Assembly: GCF_009848505.1 (NCBI RefSeq)
Contig: NZ_WWDL01000004.1
Location: 124,001 to 188,000 of the forward strand
Reading direction: 5' to 3'
Length of the DNA stretch: 64,000 nucleotides
Source of the DNA: Muricoccus harenae
GTDB taxonomy: Bacteria; Pseudomonadota; Alphaproteobacteria; Acetobacterales; Acetobacteraceae
The translations under genes were made by a program, and so were the position numbers. Shown piece by piece: positions 45,895 to 54,686 of the stretch. The notes below the pieces were generated by a model that did not search any database, was not told where the DNA came from, and saw only the letters and a list, made by a program, of their open reading frames with translations. How positions within the stretch are numbered: the first letter of the stretch is position 1; each line of letters starts with the position of its first letter.

Positions 45895-46640
45895 GGCGCG
45901 CCCTCCGGCGCCGAAGCCAGCAGCGCCGCCCAGGCCGCCCGCGCCACCGCCTGCCGACCCGCCTGGAATTCCGCCTGGCCCGACAGGAAGCGCAGCCCCA
46001 CATGCTGCGGCGCGCGGGGCAGCGCCTCCGCCAGAAAGGCAATCGCCTCATCCACCTGCCCAGCCTCGAGCATCACCTGCACGCGCTGGGACGCGATATC
46101 CGCATCGAACCCCGCCTTCAGCACCTCCGCATAGGCCGAGGCCGCCTCGGCCGGGCGCCCGCGGTTCCGCTCCGCCTCCGCCAGCAGCAGCCATCCCTGC
46201 CGCGCCTGCGCGCTGCCCGCCGGCATGGCCGACAGCCGGCCGCGCAGCTGCGCCAGCAACGCCTCGTCCCGCGCCGCTGCATCGCGCCGTTCCACGAAAC
46301 TTGCGGAAGGCAGCCCCGGTAGCCCGTTCAGGAAATAGACCGCGAAGGCCAGCACCGGCACGACAACCAGCCCCGCCAGCAACGGCCCGCGCCCGCCCAC
46401 GCGCGCCGGCGCCGCATCGGGCACCGCCAGCATCCGCCGCTGCACCTCGAGCAAGGCCGCCGCATGGGCCAATTCATCCAACCGTCCCAGCGCCTTGTCC
46501 CGTTCCAGCTCCGCCAGCTGCGCCCGGTACAGCGCCCGGTCTGCCGAAGCCCGGTCCAGCGACCGTGCCGGCCGCCACATCGCCCAGCCCAGCGGCAGCA
46601 TCGCCACCAAGGCCAGCAGGATCGCGAGAAGCCAGGTCAC
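45852..46640 (-). CDS. ccmI: Cytochrome c-type biogenesis protein CcmI
   Basis: A 262-residue membrane protein that holds apocytochrome c for haem ligation. The N-terminal helix (WLLAILLALVAMLPLGWAMW), a cytoplasmic loop with coiled-coil character (AQLAELERDKALGRLDELAH), a second helix (LLAGLVVVPVLAFAVYFL) and a periplasmic TPR-like domain (residues ~150-262) give the standard layout. The GTG start overlaps the ccmH stop and follows GAGGAGGAG. It is the last ccm gene here. Confidence 0.9.
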   Translation of the reverse strand: MTWLLAILLALVAMLPLGWAMWRPARSLDRASADRALYRAQLAELERDKALGRLDELAHAAALLEVQRRMLAVPDAAPARVGGRGPLLAGLVVVPVLAFAVYFLNGLPGLPSASFVERRDAAARDEALLAQLRGRLSAMPAGSAQARQGWLLLAEAERNRGRPAEAASAYAEVLKAGFDADIASQRVQVMLEAGQVDEAIAFLAEALPRAPQHVGLRFLSGQAEFQAGRQAVARAAWAALLASAPEGAPWRGMVERRMQALP

Positions 46641-47089
46641 GGCTCCTCCTCCAGCCGCGCCAGCCACGCGCGCTCCGCCTCGCTCAATGGCGCGGGCACC
46701 ACGCGTCCCGCCGAGCGCCGCCGCATCACCACCAGCGCCAGCGCCCCGCCCGCCAGCACGATCACCGGCAGCGCCCAAAGCGGTGCCGTCACCCAGTTGA
46801 AGGGTGGCCGCAGCAGCACGAAGTCGCCGTAGCGCGCATGCACATACTCGCGCACCGCATCACTGGACTCACCGGAGGCGACGCGTTCCCGCACCAGCCG
46901 CCGCAGGTCGCGCGCCAGATCCGCCTCGCTGTCCTCGATCGACTGGTTCTGGCAGACCATGCAGCGCAGCTCGCGCCCGATCTCCTGCGCCCGCGCCTCC
47001 TGCGCAGGATCGGGCAGCATCTCGGACGGCCGCCCCACCGCAAGTGCCAGCGAAGGCACCACCACCATCGCGAAGAGAAGCGCCCTCAC
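46637..47089 (-). CDS. ccmH: Cytochrome c-type biogenesis protein CcmH (CcmL)
   Basis: A 150-residue periplasm-facing thiol protein that reduces the apocytochrome haem-binding cysteines. The signature LRCMVCQNQSI (Cys43, Cys46) is complete. It has an N-terminal signal/anchor and a second membrane helix near residues 105-125 (APLWALPVIVLAGGALALVV). The GTG start overlaps the ccmG stop. Confidence 0.94.
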   Translation of the reverse strand: MRALLFAMVVVPSLALAVGRPSEMLPDPAQEARAQEIGRELRCMVCQNQSIEDSEADLARDLRRLVRERVASGESSDAVREYVHARYGDFVLLRPPFNWVTAPLWALPVIVLAGGALALVVMRRRSAGRVVPAPLSEAERAWLARLEEEP

Positions 47090-47664
47090 GCGTGCCGCCG
47101 CAGCAGCACATCGAGCTCGGCCGAAACGGTGTCGGGCGTCATCGGCCCCGCCCATCGCCAGCGCACGATGCCGCCCCCATCCAGCAGATAGGTCTCCGGC
47201 ACGCCATACAGCCCGTATTCGATCCCCGCGCGCCCATCGGCATCCGCGACCAGCGCCGCGAAGGGATTGCCGTAGCGCGTGAGGAACTTCGCCGCATCCG
47301 CCGGCTTGTCCTTGTAGTTGATGCCCAGGATCCGCACGCCGCGCCGCTGCAACGCGACCAGCTGCGGATGCTCCACCACGCAGGGCACGCACCAGGACGC
47401 CCAGAAATTCACCAGCACCGGCCCGCCCGGCGCGGCCAGCGCATCCGGCCCGAAGCCTGGCAAGCCAGTGCCCTCCACCGCCGGCAGCGAAAGCGCCGGC
47501 GCCGCCTTGCCGATCAATGCGGAAGGCACCCCGCGCGGATCATAGGAACCATCTCGCATCCCGCGCAGCATCGCCCAGAAACCCAGCCCGCCCGCCGCTG
47601 CCAGCCCCAGCGGCGCCCAGACCAGCGCCCGGCGGGAAAGAGCGGATCGCCGCGCCTCGCTCAT
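47086..47664 (-). CDS. ccmG: Thiol:disulfide interchange protein CcmG/DsbE
   Basis: A 192-residue membrane-anchored thioredoxin-fold protein. The active site WASWCVPC and the cis-proline region GVPETYLLD are present, with an N-terminal anchor (LVWAPLGLAAAGGLGFWAML). It supplies reductant to CcmH. Overlaps ccmF (ATGA) and ccmH (GTGA). Confidence 0.95.
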   Translation of the reverse strand: MSEARRSALSRRALVWAPLGLAAAGGLGFWAMLRGMRDGSYDPRGVPSALIGKAAPALSLPAVEGTGLPGFGPDALAAPGGPVLVNFWASWCVPCVVEHPQLVALQRRGVRILGINYKDKPADAAKFLTRYGNPFAALVADADGRAGIEYGLYGVPETYLLDGGGIVRWRWAGPMTPDTVSAELDVLLRRHA

Positions 47665-49625
47665 GCTTCCACCGTCCCGGCCGCACGCCGCCGCGCCGGC
47701 GCGCCGACGCGCGCTCGCCGATCGGAAAGCGATAGCCCGCCACCCAGCGCCATCACCGCCGCGCCCAGCCAGATCCAGGGCGCCAGCGGATTATGGTGCA
47801 GCCGCAGCGTGGCCGTCCCGTTCTCCTCCTCGCCCATTACGGCATAAAGGTCCGAGGCCCAGGTCGTGTGGATCGCCGCCTCGGTCGTCGCCTGACGCGC
47901 GATGGGGAAGTTGCGCTTCTCCGGCTCCAGCACCGTCACCGGCGCGCCGTCGCGCGTCACGGTCACCGTGGCGCGGCGCCCGGCCCAGTTCGGCCCCACC
48001 ACGTCCCGCACCCCGTCCAGCCGCCACTCATACCCAGCCAGCGCCACGCTCTCGCCCACCCGCACCGCCGCGAGCTTCTCCGTCGCCAGCCCCATCCCCG
48101 CCATGCCGAGCAGGCTGATCCCGAAACCCGCATGCGCCACCGCGCCGCCCCAGGCCGCGCGCGGCAGCCCGCGCGCCCGGGCGAAGGCCGCTCGCGGCCG
48201 CGAGAACAGCGCCACCCGCTCCGCCACATCCGTCAGTGCACCCAGGATCAGCCAGATTGCCGCGCCAAAGCCCAGCGCCGGCAGCACCGGCTTGCCCTGC
48301 ACGAGCCACACCACCAGCACGGCCACGAGCGCGGCGAGCGCCGCCCACCAAAGCCGCTGCAGCACCGGCCAGGGACGCGCACGCTTCCAGGCCATCAGCG
48401 GCCCCGCCGCCATGGCCAGGATCAGCGGCACGGCCAGCGGAAACACCGTCGCCTGATAGAAGGGCGGCCCGACGGAGATCTTCGCCTTCAGCATCAGGTC
48501 CGCGAACATCGGATAGAGCGTGCCCGCCAGAACCACCGCCGCGATCGTGCAGAGCAGCAGGTTGTTCAGCACCAGCGCCCCTTCGCGCGAGATCGGCGCG
48601 AACACCCCCGTCGGCGACAGCGAAGGCGCCCGCCAGGCGAACAGCGCGAAGGCCCCGCCCACCGTCACCACCAGCAGCGCCAGGATGAACACGCCGCGCT
48701 CCGGATCATTGGCGAAGGCATGCACCGAATTCAGCACGCCCGAGCGCACCAGGAAGGTGCCGAGCAACGACATCGAGAAGGCCAGGATCGCCAGCAGCAC
48801 CGACCAGGTCTTCAGCGCCTCGCGCTTCTCCACCACGATCGCCGAATGCAGCAGCGCGCAGCCCGCGAGCCAGGGCAGCAACGAAGCATTCTCCACCGGG
48901 TCCCAGAACCAGTACCCGCCCCAGCCCAACTCGTAATAGGCCCACCAGGATCCCAGCGCGATGCCGAGCGTCAGGAAGGACCAGGAGGCCAGCGCCCAGG
49001 GCCGCACCCAGCGTCCCCATGCCGCATCCACCCGCCCCTCGATCAGCGCCGCGATGGCGAAGGCGAAGGTCACGGCGGTGCCGACATAGCCGAGATAGAG
49101 AAGGGGAGGGTGGAAGGCCAAACCGGGATCCTGCAGCACCGGATTCAGCCCCTGCCCATCGGCGGCTGGCGGCCAGACCCGCAGGAAGGGATTGGATGTC
49201 GCCAGGATGAAGGCAAGGAAGCCCGAGCCGATCATCCCCAGCACCGCCAGCACCCGCGCCCGCAATGCGCCAGGCAGCCCGCGCCCAAAGCCCGAGACCG
49301 CCGCTCCGCACAGTGCCAGGATCAGCACCCAGAGCACCATGGAACCCTCGTGGTTCCCCCAGGCCCCGGCCAGCTTGTAGAGCATCGGCTTCGCCGAATG
49401 GCTGTTCTGCACGACGTTCGAGACGCTCGTGTCATTCACCGCGAAGCACCAGAGCAGCGCGCCGAAGGCGGAACCCACGGCGATCAGCACGCCAAGCGCC
49501 AGCCCTGGCCCCGCCGCCATCAGCCGCGCATCCCCGCGCTGCGCCCCCCAGAGCGGCAACACCGCCTGCGCCAGCGAAAGTGCCAGCGCGAGCGCCAGGG
49601 CAAAATGCCCGAGTTCAGGAATCAT
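47661..49625 (-). CDS. ccmF: Cytochrome c haem lyase subunit CcmF
   Basis: A 654-residue polytopic membrane protein, the core of the haem-ligation complex. It carries the tryptophan-rich haem-handling motif ELGWGGYWFWDPVENAS, conserved periplasmic histidines (NSHSAKPM, AFHPPLLYLGY) and about 15 membrane segments. The ATG at 49625 overlaps the ccmE stop; the longer frame to 49721 lies within ccmE. Confidence 0.95.
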   Translation of the reverse strand: MIPELGHFALALALALSLAQAVLPLWGAQRGDARLMAAGPGLALGVLIAVGSAFGALLWCFAVNDTSVSNVVQNSHSAKPMLYKLAGAWGNHEGSMVLWVLILALCGAAVSGFGRGLPGALRARVLAVLGMIGSGFLAFILATSNPFLRVWPPAADGQGLNPVLQDPGLAFHPPLLYLGYVGTAVTFAFAIAALIEGRVDAAWGRWVRPWALASWSFLTLGIALGSWWAYYELGWGGYWFWDPVENASLLPWLAGCALLHSAIVVEKREALKTWSVLLAILAFSMSLLGTFLVRSGVLNSVHAFANDPERGVFILALLVVTVGGAFALFAWRAPSLSPTGVFAPISREGALVLNNLLLCTIAAVVLAGTLYPMFADLMLKAKISVGPPFYQATVFPLAVPLILAMAAGPLMAWKRARPWPVLQRLWWAALAALVAVLVVWLVQGKPVLPALGFGAAIWLILGALTDVAERVALFSRPRAAFARARGLPRAAWGGAVAHAGFGISLLGMAGMGLATEKLAAVRVGESVALAGYEWRLDGVRDVVGPNWAGRRATVTVTRDGAPVTVLEPEKRNFPIARQATTEAAIHTTWASDLYAVMGEEENGTATLRLHHNPLAPWIWLGAAVMALGGGLSLSDRRARVGAPARRRAAGTVEA

Positions 49626-50182
49626 CCGCCGGTCCTGGCAGGCTGCCCATTGGTCGCACCAGCAGGCTGCATCGTGTTCCACCCGGCCGCCGGCGGCGCC
49701 GCGCCCTGCTCCGGATTCCAATGGCCGCTGCGCTTCAGCGCATCCATCACCTCGGGCGGCATATAGGTCTCGTCATGCCGGGCCAGCACCTCGCTGGCCC
49801 GGAAGGCGCCATCCGGCCCCATCTTCCCCAGCGTCACCACACCCTGCCCCTCGCGGAACAAGTCCGGCAACACGCCGCGATAGCTGACGGAGACGGCATG
49901 CGCCCCATCCGTCACGCGGAAGCGCGCCTCCGCGCCGTCCCGCACCACGCTTCCCGCCTCGACTAGCCCGCCAAGACGGAAGGCCCGCCCATCCACCGGG
50001 GCCGAGGCCACGATGTCCGAAGGCGAGCGGAAGAACACCAGGTTGTCCTGGAAGGCGGTCAATGCCAGCGCCGCCGCCCCGCCCAGCCCCAGCCCGCAGA
50101 GCAGCAACACCCAAAGCCGCCGCCGCCGGCGCGAGGCCGCAAGCCCCAGCCCGCCGCGCCGGTCCGCCACCGCTCCGCTCAT
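49622..50182 (-). CDS. ccmE: Cytochrome c-type biogenesis haem chaperone CcmE
   Basis: A 186-residue protein with an N-terminal anchor (LWVLLLCGLGLGGAAALAL) and a periplasmic OB-fold domain. The haem-binding histidine is His136, in LARHDETYMPPEV, with the partner Tyr140. It shuttles haem from CcmC to CcmF. The C-terminal 35 residues are a flexible proline/glycine-rich tail. Confidence 0.94.
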   Translation of the reverse strand: MSGAVADRRGGLGLAASRRRRRLWVLLLCGLGLGGAAALALTAFQDNLVFFRSPSDIVASAPVDGRAFRLGGLVEAGSVVRDGAEARFRVTDGAHAVSVSYRGVLPDLFREGQGVVTLGKMGPDGAFRASEVLARHDETYMPPEVMDALKRSGHWNPEQGAAPPAAGWNTMQPAGATNGQPARTGG

Positions 50183-50313
50183 CGCGCCCGCTCCAGTTCC
50201 CGCAGCCGGCGCTCCGCCGCCCGGTGCCGCAGCGCGGCCCCCAGGGCCAGCCCGCCAAAACCCACCGCCGCCAGCCCCCAGGCCGCGATCACGTTGATCC
50301 AATGCGCGCTCAT
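50179..50313 (-). CDS. ccmD: Haem exporter protein CcmD (small)
   Basis: A 44-residue single-pass membrane protein, too short for most ORF lists. It starts MSAHWINVIAAWGLAAVGFG, has one hydrophobic helix (residues 5-28) and ends in a basic/acidic tail (HRAAERRLRELERAR). Start and stop overlap ccmC and ccmE respectively (ATGA on both sides), exactly the ccmC-ccmD-ccmE order. CcmD helps release haem-loaded CcmE from the CcmABC complex. Confidence 0.9.
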   Translation of the reverse strand: MSAHWINVIAAWGLAAVGFGGLALGAALRHRAAERRLRELERAR

Positions 50314-51098
50314 GCCGGCACCGCCTCGGCCGGCGCCCGATCGGCCTCACGCGCCCGCGCCAGCTCCAGCGCCTCGACCCGCCGCTCCATCACCGCCGCC
50401 CGCACGCGGGCCAGCACCAGTGTCATGAAGAGCAGCGAGAACCCCACCGCGCAGGCCAGCAGCGGCCCCAGCATGGAAATATGCATCCCCGGCGCCGCCA
50501 GCCGCGCCACGCTGGCCGGCTGGTGCAGCGTGTTCCACCAATCCACGGAAAACTTCACGATCGGCAGGTTCACCACCCCGACCAGCGCGAGGATCGCCCC
50601 CATCCGCGCCCCGCGCTCCTCATCCTCGAAGGCGCGGGTGATGGCCGCATGCCCCACCCAGAGGAAGAACAGCACCAGCACCGAGGTCATCCGCGCATCC
50701 CAGGCCCACCAGGTGCCCCACATCGGCCTCCCCCACAGGCTGCCGGTCGCCAGGCAAAGCGCCGTCACGACCGCCCCCACCGGCGAAAGCTCCCGCGCTG
50801 CCAGATCCGCCAGCGGATGCTTCCAGACCAGCGCCAGCACCGAGGCCACTGCCAGCCCGGCGTAACCCGCCATCGCCAGCCAGGCCATCGGCACATGCAC
50901 ATACATGATCCGAACCGTCTCCCCCTGCTGCCAGTCCGCGGGGGAGAACAGCAGCGCCCAGGCCACTGAGGGCAGCAGCACCACCAGCGACACGCCCCAG
51001 AGCCAGGGCATGATCCGGGCCGTCGCCCGCAGGAAGCGGCCGGGATTGGCGAAGCGGTGCAGGAGCGGCGCGGGGGAGGTCAGGGGAGGGGCGTCCAC
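50310..51098 (-). CDS. ccmC: Haem exporter/handling protein CcmC
   Basis: A 262-residue membrane protein with six helices. The tryptophan-rich motif WGTWWAWDAR (residues 127-136) and flanking histidines (VHVPMAW, GMHISML) bind haem and load it onto CcmE. Translation seems to start at the GTG at 51098; no ATG fits upstream. It is the first ccm gene here; ccmA and ccmB, which form the ABC part, are not in the window. Confidence 0.94.
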   Translation of the reverse strand: MDAPPLTSPAPLLHRFANPGRFLRATARIMPWLWGVSLVVLLPSVAWALLFSPADWQQGETVRIMYVHVPMAWLAMAGYAGLAVASVLALVWKHPLADLAARELSPVGAVVTALCLATGSLWGRPMWGTWWAWDARMTSVLVLFFLWVGHAAITRAFEDEERGARMGAILALVGVVNLPIVKFSVDWWNTLHQPASVARLAAPGMHISMLGPLLACAVGFSLLFMTLVLARVRAAVMERRVEALELARAREADRAPAEAVPA

Positions 51099-51333
51099 GC
51101 GGTGATCAGGCCCCGGATGGCATCGGGGAGGGGAAGCGGGGGTTTAGCGTGCCCTGGCCTGCGCTGGAATTGCCAAGCGCGCATGGTGGGATCGTCCCGG
51201 TAGCCATGCCGGGCAAATAGGGCCGCCCAGCGCCACCCCCAAGCCCTCCGCTCCGCTCGCAGCGCAGCATCGGAATTGCCCCACGCTTGACGCCGCCGCC
51301 GCAGGGCCCTTACCTCCTGCCCGGCTGGATCCG

Positions 51334-51352
51334 TGTTTTCGTCCTGAAAACA
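51334..51352 (+). promoter_or_regulatory. AT-rich inverted repeat upstream of the fadB-like gene
   Basis: TGTTTTC (51334-51340) and GAAAACA (51346-51352) are perfect inverted repeats around GTCCT, 32 bases before the ATG of the beta-oxidation gene. It stands out in a GC-rich 286-base gap between ccmC and that gene. The size suits a TetR- or FadR-type operator controlling fatty-acid genes; no regulator gene is adjacent, so this is inference. Confidence 0.4.
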
Positions 51353-51384
51353 ACGTCTTGCCGAGCAGTCGAGGGAGCCGGCGC

Positions 51385-53466
51385 ATGGCCCAGCAGGGAC
51401 CGGTCACGATCAAGGTTGATGGTGGTGTTGCGATCATCTTGATTGCAAGCCCGCCGGTGAATGCGCTGGGGGCTGCGGTTCGGGCGGGCATCAAGGGATG
51501 TGCCGAGGCGGCGGCCGCCGATCCTGCGGTGCGCGCCATCGTGCTGGCGGCCGAGGGCCGCACCTTCATCGCAGGCGCTGACATCACCGAATTCGGCAAG
51601 CCGCCGGTGCCCCCGAGCCTGCCCGAGGTGATTGCGGTGCTGGAGAGGCTGTCCAAGCCGGTGGTCGCCGCCATCCATGGCGCCGCGCTGGGTGGCGGGC
51701 TCGAGGTGGCGCTGGGCTGCCATGCCCGTGTCGCCGCGCCTTCGGCCAAACTTGGCCTGCCCGAGGTCAAGCTTGGCATCCTGCCTGGTGCCGGCGGCAC
51801 CCAGCGCCTGCCGCGCCTGATTGGCGCCGCCCCGGCCGCGCGGATCGCCTGCGACGGCACCCCGATCTCCGCCAAGGAGGCCCAGTCGCTCGGCCTGGTG
51901 GATGAGTTGGCCGAGGAGGTGCTGCCTGCCGCCAAGGCCCTGGCGCTCAGGCTGGCCGATGGCGCGCTGCCCGTCCCGGCGAGGGATCGGACCAATCTCG
52001 GCCCCCGCGAGGCCTTCGAGGAGGCCGCCTCCGCCCTGCTCAGGAAGCATGCCGGCAATCCGAGCGTCGAGGCCATCATCGACGCCGTCCGCACCGCCTT
52101 CGAGAAGTCCTTCGAGGAGGGGCTGGCGGTGGAGCGCGCGCATTTCCACCGCCTGCGCGACGACCCCCGCAGCAAGGCGCTGCGCCATGTCTTCTTTGCC
52201 GAGCGCGCCGCCGCCCGCATCCCCGGCCTGCCCAAGGGCACCCAGCCCCGCCCGGTCTCCCGCGCCGCCGTGATCGGCGCCGGCACCATGGGCGGCGGCA
52301 TTGCCATGAGCTTCGCCAATGCGGGCATCCCGGTCACGCTGATCGAGACCAGCGAGGAGAACCTCCGGCGCGGTCTCGAGCGGGTGGCCGGCAACTACGC
52401 CACCTCCGTTAAGCGCGGCAGCCTCACGGAGGAGGCGCGCAACCAGCGCCTCGGCCTGATCGAGGGCAAGGTCGGGCTGGAGGCCGCCGCCGGGGCCGAT
52501 GTCGTGGTCGAGGCGGTCTTCGAGGAGATGGGGCTCAAGAAGGAGATCTTCGGCAAGCTCGAGGCCATCGCCAAGCCGGGTGCCGTGCTCGCCACCAACA
52601 CCTCCTATCTCGATGTCGACGAGATCGCGGCCTCCACCTCGCGCCCCGGCGACGTGCTGGGGATGCACTTCTTCTCGCCGGCCAATGTGATGAAGCTGCT
52701 CGAAGTGGTGCGGGGCGCGAAAACCGCCCCCGATGCGCTGGCGACCGCGATGGAGCTTGGCCGCAGGCTGGCCAAGGTGCCGGTGGTGTCGGGCGTCTGC
52801 TACGGCTTCATCGGCAACCGCATGCTGTCGCGCCGCACGGCCCAGGCCGAGCGCCTGCTGCTGGAGGGCGCCCAGCCCAAGGAGGTGGACCAGGCGCTGA
52901 CGGACTTCGGCTTCCGCATGGGCCCCTTTGCCATGGCCGACCTCGCCGGCCTCGACATCGGCTGGCGCATCCGCAAGGCCACCGGCAAGACCGCCCCCGT
53001 GGCCGACGCCCTCTGCGAGGCCGGGCGGCTGGGGCAGAAGACCGGCCGCGGCTACTACGACTATTCGGGCGATGCCCGGACAGGGGCGGCCGACCCCGAG
53101 GTCGCAGCCCTGATCGAGCGCGTCTCGGCAGACCAAGGCATCACCCGCCGCGCCATTCCCCAGGCCGAAATCCTCGAGCGCCTGCTCTACCCGATGATCA
53201 ACGAAGGGGCGCGCATCCTCGAGGAGGGCATCGCCGCCCGCGCCGGCGATATCGATATTGTCTGGCTCAACGGCTATGGCTGGCCCGCCTGGACGGGAGG
53301 ACCCATGTTCCACGCCGACAGCATCGGCCTGCAAACCATCGCCGCACGCCTCCGCGACTTCGCCGAGCAATCCGGCGACACCACCCTCGCCCCCTCACCC
53401 ATCCTCCAACGCCTCGCCGAACAAGAGCAAACCTTCGCATCCCTCGACCAAAAGGCCGCGGCATAG
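51385..53466 (+). CDS. Bifunctional enoyl-CoA hydratase / 3-hydroxyacyl-CoA dehydrogenase, FadB/FadJ-like
   Basis: A 693-residue multifunctional beta-oxidation protein. The crotonase domain (residues ~1-190) has both glutamate loops, GAALGGGLEVALGCH and GLPEVKLGILPGAGGTQRL. The dehydrogenase domain starts near residue 295 with the NAD loop VIGAGTMGGGIAMSF and has GMHFFSPANVMKLLEVV with the catalytic histidine, followed by two C-terminal 3HCDH domains. GAGGGAG precedes the ATG. No thiolase lies next to it; a PaaI-type thioesterase overlaps its end. Confidence 0.92.
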   Translation: MAQQGPVTIKVDGGVAIILIASPPVNALGAAVRAGIKGCAEAAAADPAVRAIVLAAEGRTFIAGADITEFGKPPVPPSLPEVIAVLERLSKPVVAAIHGAALGGGLEVALGCHARVAAPSAKLGLPEVKLGILPGAGGTQRLPRLIGAAPAARIACDGTPISAKEAQSLGLVDELAEEVLPAAKALALRLADGALPVPARDRTNLGPREAFEEAASALLRKHAGNPSVEAIIDAVRTAFEKSFEEGLAVERAHFHRLRDDPRSKALRHVFFAERAAARIPGLPKGTQPRPVSRAAVIGAGTMGGGIAMSFANAGIPVTLIETSEENLRRGLERVAGNYATSVKRGSLTEEARNQRLGLIEGKVGLEAAAGADVVVEAVFEEMGLKKEIFGKLEAIAKPGAVLATNTSYLDVDEIAASTSRPGDVLGMHFFSPANVMKLLEVVRGAKTAPDALATAMELGRRLAKVPVVSGVCYGFIGNRMLSRRTAQAERLLLEGAQPKEVDQALTDFGFRMGPFAMADLAGLDIGWRIRKATGKTAPVADALCEAGRLGQKTGRGYYDYSGDARTGAADPEVAALIERVSADQGITRRAIPQAEILERLLYPMINEGARILEEGIAARAGDIDIVWLNGYGWPAWTGGPMFHADSIGLQTIAARLRDFAEQSGDTTLAPSPILQRLAEQEQTFASLDQKAAA

Positions 53467-53909
53467 TGGCTTTCGATCCCGAGGCCGCCGGCTGGTCCCG
53501 CCGCCCGCCCGTCGGCTTCTCCGGCCATACCGGCCCCCTCTGGTCCCGGCCGGAAGGGGATGGCTGGGCCTATGGCGTCCTTGCCGAGCCGCACCACGCC
53601 AATGGCCATGGCATCGTCCATGGCGGAATGCTGGTGACGCTGCTGGACAACTCGCTGGGCCTGACAGTCTGGCGCGCGACCGGCCAGCGCCCGGCGGTCA
53701 CCATGCAGCTCAACACCCATTTCCTCGCCGCCGCCCAGCCGGGCGAGTTCCTGGAGGCGCGCGGCGAATTGCTGCGCGTCGCCAAGTCGGTGGTCTTCGT
53801 CCGCGGCATGATCACCGTGGGCGACCGCAGGATCGCCGCGGCGGATGGGGTCTGGAAGGTGCTGGCCACCAGGCCCGGCGCGCCGAAGCCCGAGGGCGAC
53901 CCGGCCTGA
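53466..53909 (+). CDS. PaaI-family acyl-CoA thioesterase
   Basis: A 147-residue hot-dog-fold thioesterase. NGHGIVHGGMLVTLLDNSLG contains the HGG active-site motif of the PaaI/YdiI group. The GTG start shares a base with the fadB-like stop codon (TAGTG), so the two are co-translated. It probably hydrolyses dead-end or surplus acyl-CoA intermediates from beta-oxidation. Confidence 0.88.
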   Translation: MAFDPEAAGWSRRPPVGFSGHTGPLWSRPEGDGWAYGVLAEPHHANGHGIVHGGMLVTLLDNSLGLTVWRATGQRPAVTMQLNTHFLAAAQPGEFLEARGELLRVAKSVVFVRGMITVGDRRIAAADGVWKVLATRPGAPKPEGDPA

Positions 53910-53914
53910 CTCCT

Positions 53915-53942
53915 CCGGGAGGATCCAGCCAGGGCCTCCCGG
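53915..53942. terminator. Perfect hairpin between the thioesterase and SRPBCC genes
   Basis: CCGGGAGG (53915-53922) pairs with CCTCCCGG (53935-53942) around a 12-base loop, directly after the thioesterase stop and between convergent genes. No T-tract is visible. Confidence 0.5.
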
Positions 53943-53968
53943 GGAATCCGACCTTCAGCGCCCGCCCA

Positions 53969-54436
53969 TCAGCCTCCACCCTGGCGCCGCGGCGTGCCGC
54001 TGTGCTCGGGATCCGCCGCGATCTCCCGGTCGGCCTCGTCCACATCCTCGCGCGAGACAACGCCCGGCGTGTGCATGTCCGGGTCGCCGCCATCGGCGGC
54101 CTCCACATGGCTCTTGATGCTGCGGAGCGCGTTGCCGGCGTTCGTCGGGTCGTCGTTCGGGCTCATCTCCTCGGCCGGCGGCTCGTCCACATGGCCGCCC
54201 TCGGTGAAGGTGAGGGAGAGATCGGCCACCTCGCCTCGCCCGGTCACCACCATTTCCCCAGCGGGAGCGGTGGTCCAGCGCACCGTGCGACTCCCCGCAT
54301 CGGCACTCAGCCCGGGATCGGGCAGCACATCCGCCTCGTGGCGCAGATGGGCGAACCAGAACCGGGCATTCTGCGGCTCCGCCAGCCAGGCGAAGAGCTG
54401 CTCCGGGCCGACGTGAATGGTGATCTTGGCGTGCAT
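53969..54436 (-). CDS. SRPBCC-domain protein (START/polyketide-cyclase-like fold)
   Basis: A 155-residue protein. The first 75 residues (MHAKITIHVGPEQLFAWLAEPQNARFWF is the opening) fit the helix-grip SRPBCC fold, with an RTVRWTTAPAGEMVVTGRGE strand pair. The last ~65 residues are an acidic, proline-rich tail. Such proteins bind hydrophobic ligands; the ligand here is unknown. The ATG at 54436 is preceded by GGAGGGACCC, part of a perfect hairpin (see next entry). Confidence 0.72.
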   Translation of the reverse strand: MHAKITIHVGPEQLFAWLAEPQNARFWFAHLRHEADVLPDPGLSADAGSRTVRWTTAPAGEMVVTGRGEVADLSLTFTEGGHVDEPPAEEMSPNDDPTNAGNALRSIKSHVEAADGGDPDMHTPGVVSREDVDEADREIAADPEHSGTPRRQGGG

Positions 54437-54460
54437 GGGTCCCTCCGGGATATGGGACCC
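54437..54460 (-). promoter_or_regulatory. Hairpin covering the ribosome-binding site of the SRPBCC gene
   Basis: GGGTCCC at 54437-54443 and GGGACCC at 54454-54460 (plus-strand coordinates) are exact reverse complements. In the minus-strand transcript the 3' arm abuts the ATG and includes part of the Shine-Dalgarno sequence (GGAGGGA), so folding would hide it. It could be an RNA switch or thermometer, or a protein operator. The rest of the 250-base divergent gap to the kinase gene shows nothing else clear. Confidence 0.4.
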
Positions 54461-54686
54461 TATCGCCTGGGGACCGAACCGGGTTGCGCGGCCTCGGCCA
54501 CAGGCGCCGCCGATGCATCGCATCCATGCGGCCCACCCTTGATTGCGCCACCAAACAGTGGGCATTGCTGCCGGGGCGCGACCTGATGCCGGAGGACAAG
54601 GCAATCTCGAAGCAACCGGCCCCCCACCCGGACAGTCGCGGCCCCCGCCCGCGGGCGCCCGGCCGGGCGTGGCCGTGAGCGGCACC

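Noticed and set aside
47793-49766. A 657-codon plus-strand frame opposite ccmF
   Set aside because: Antisense to a full-length CcmF; the translation is rich in His, Arg, Gln and Pro as usual for shadow frames in this composition.
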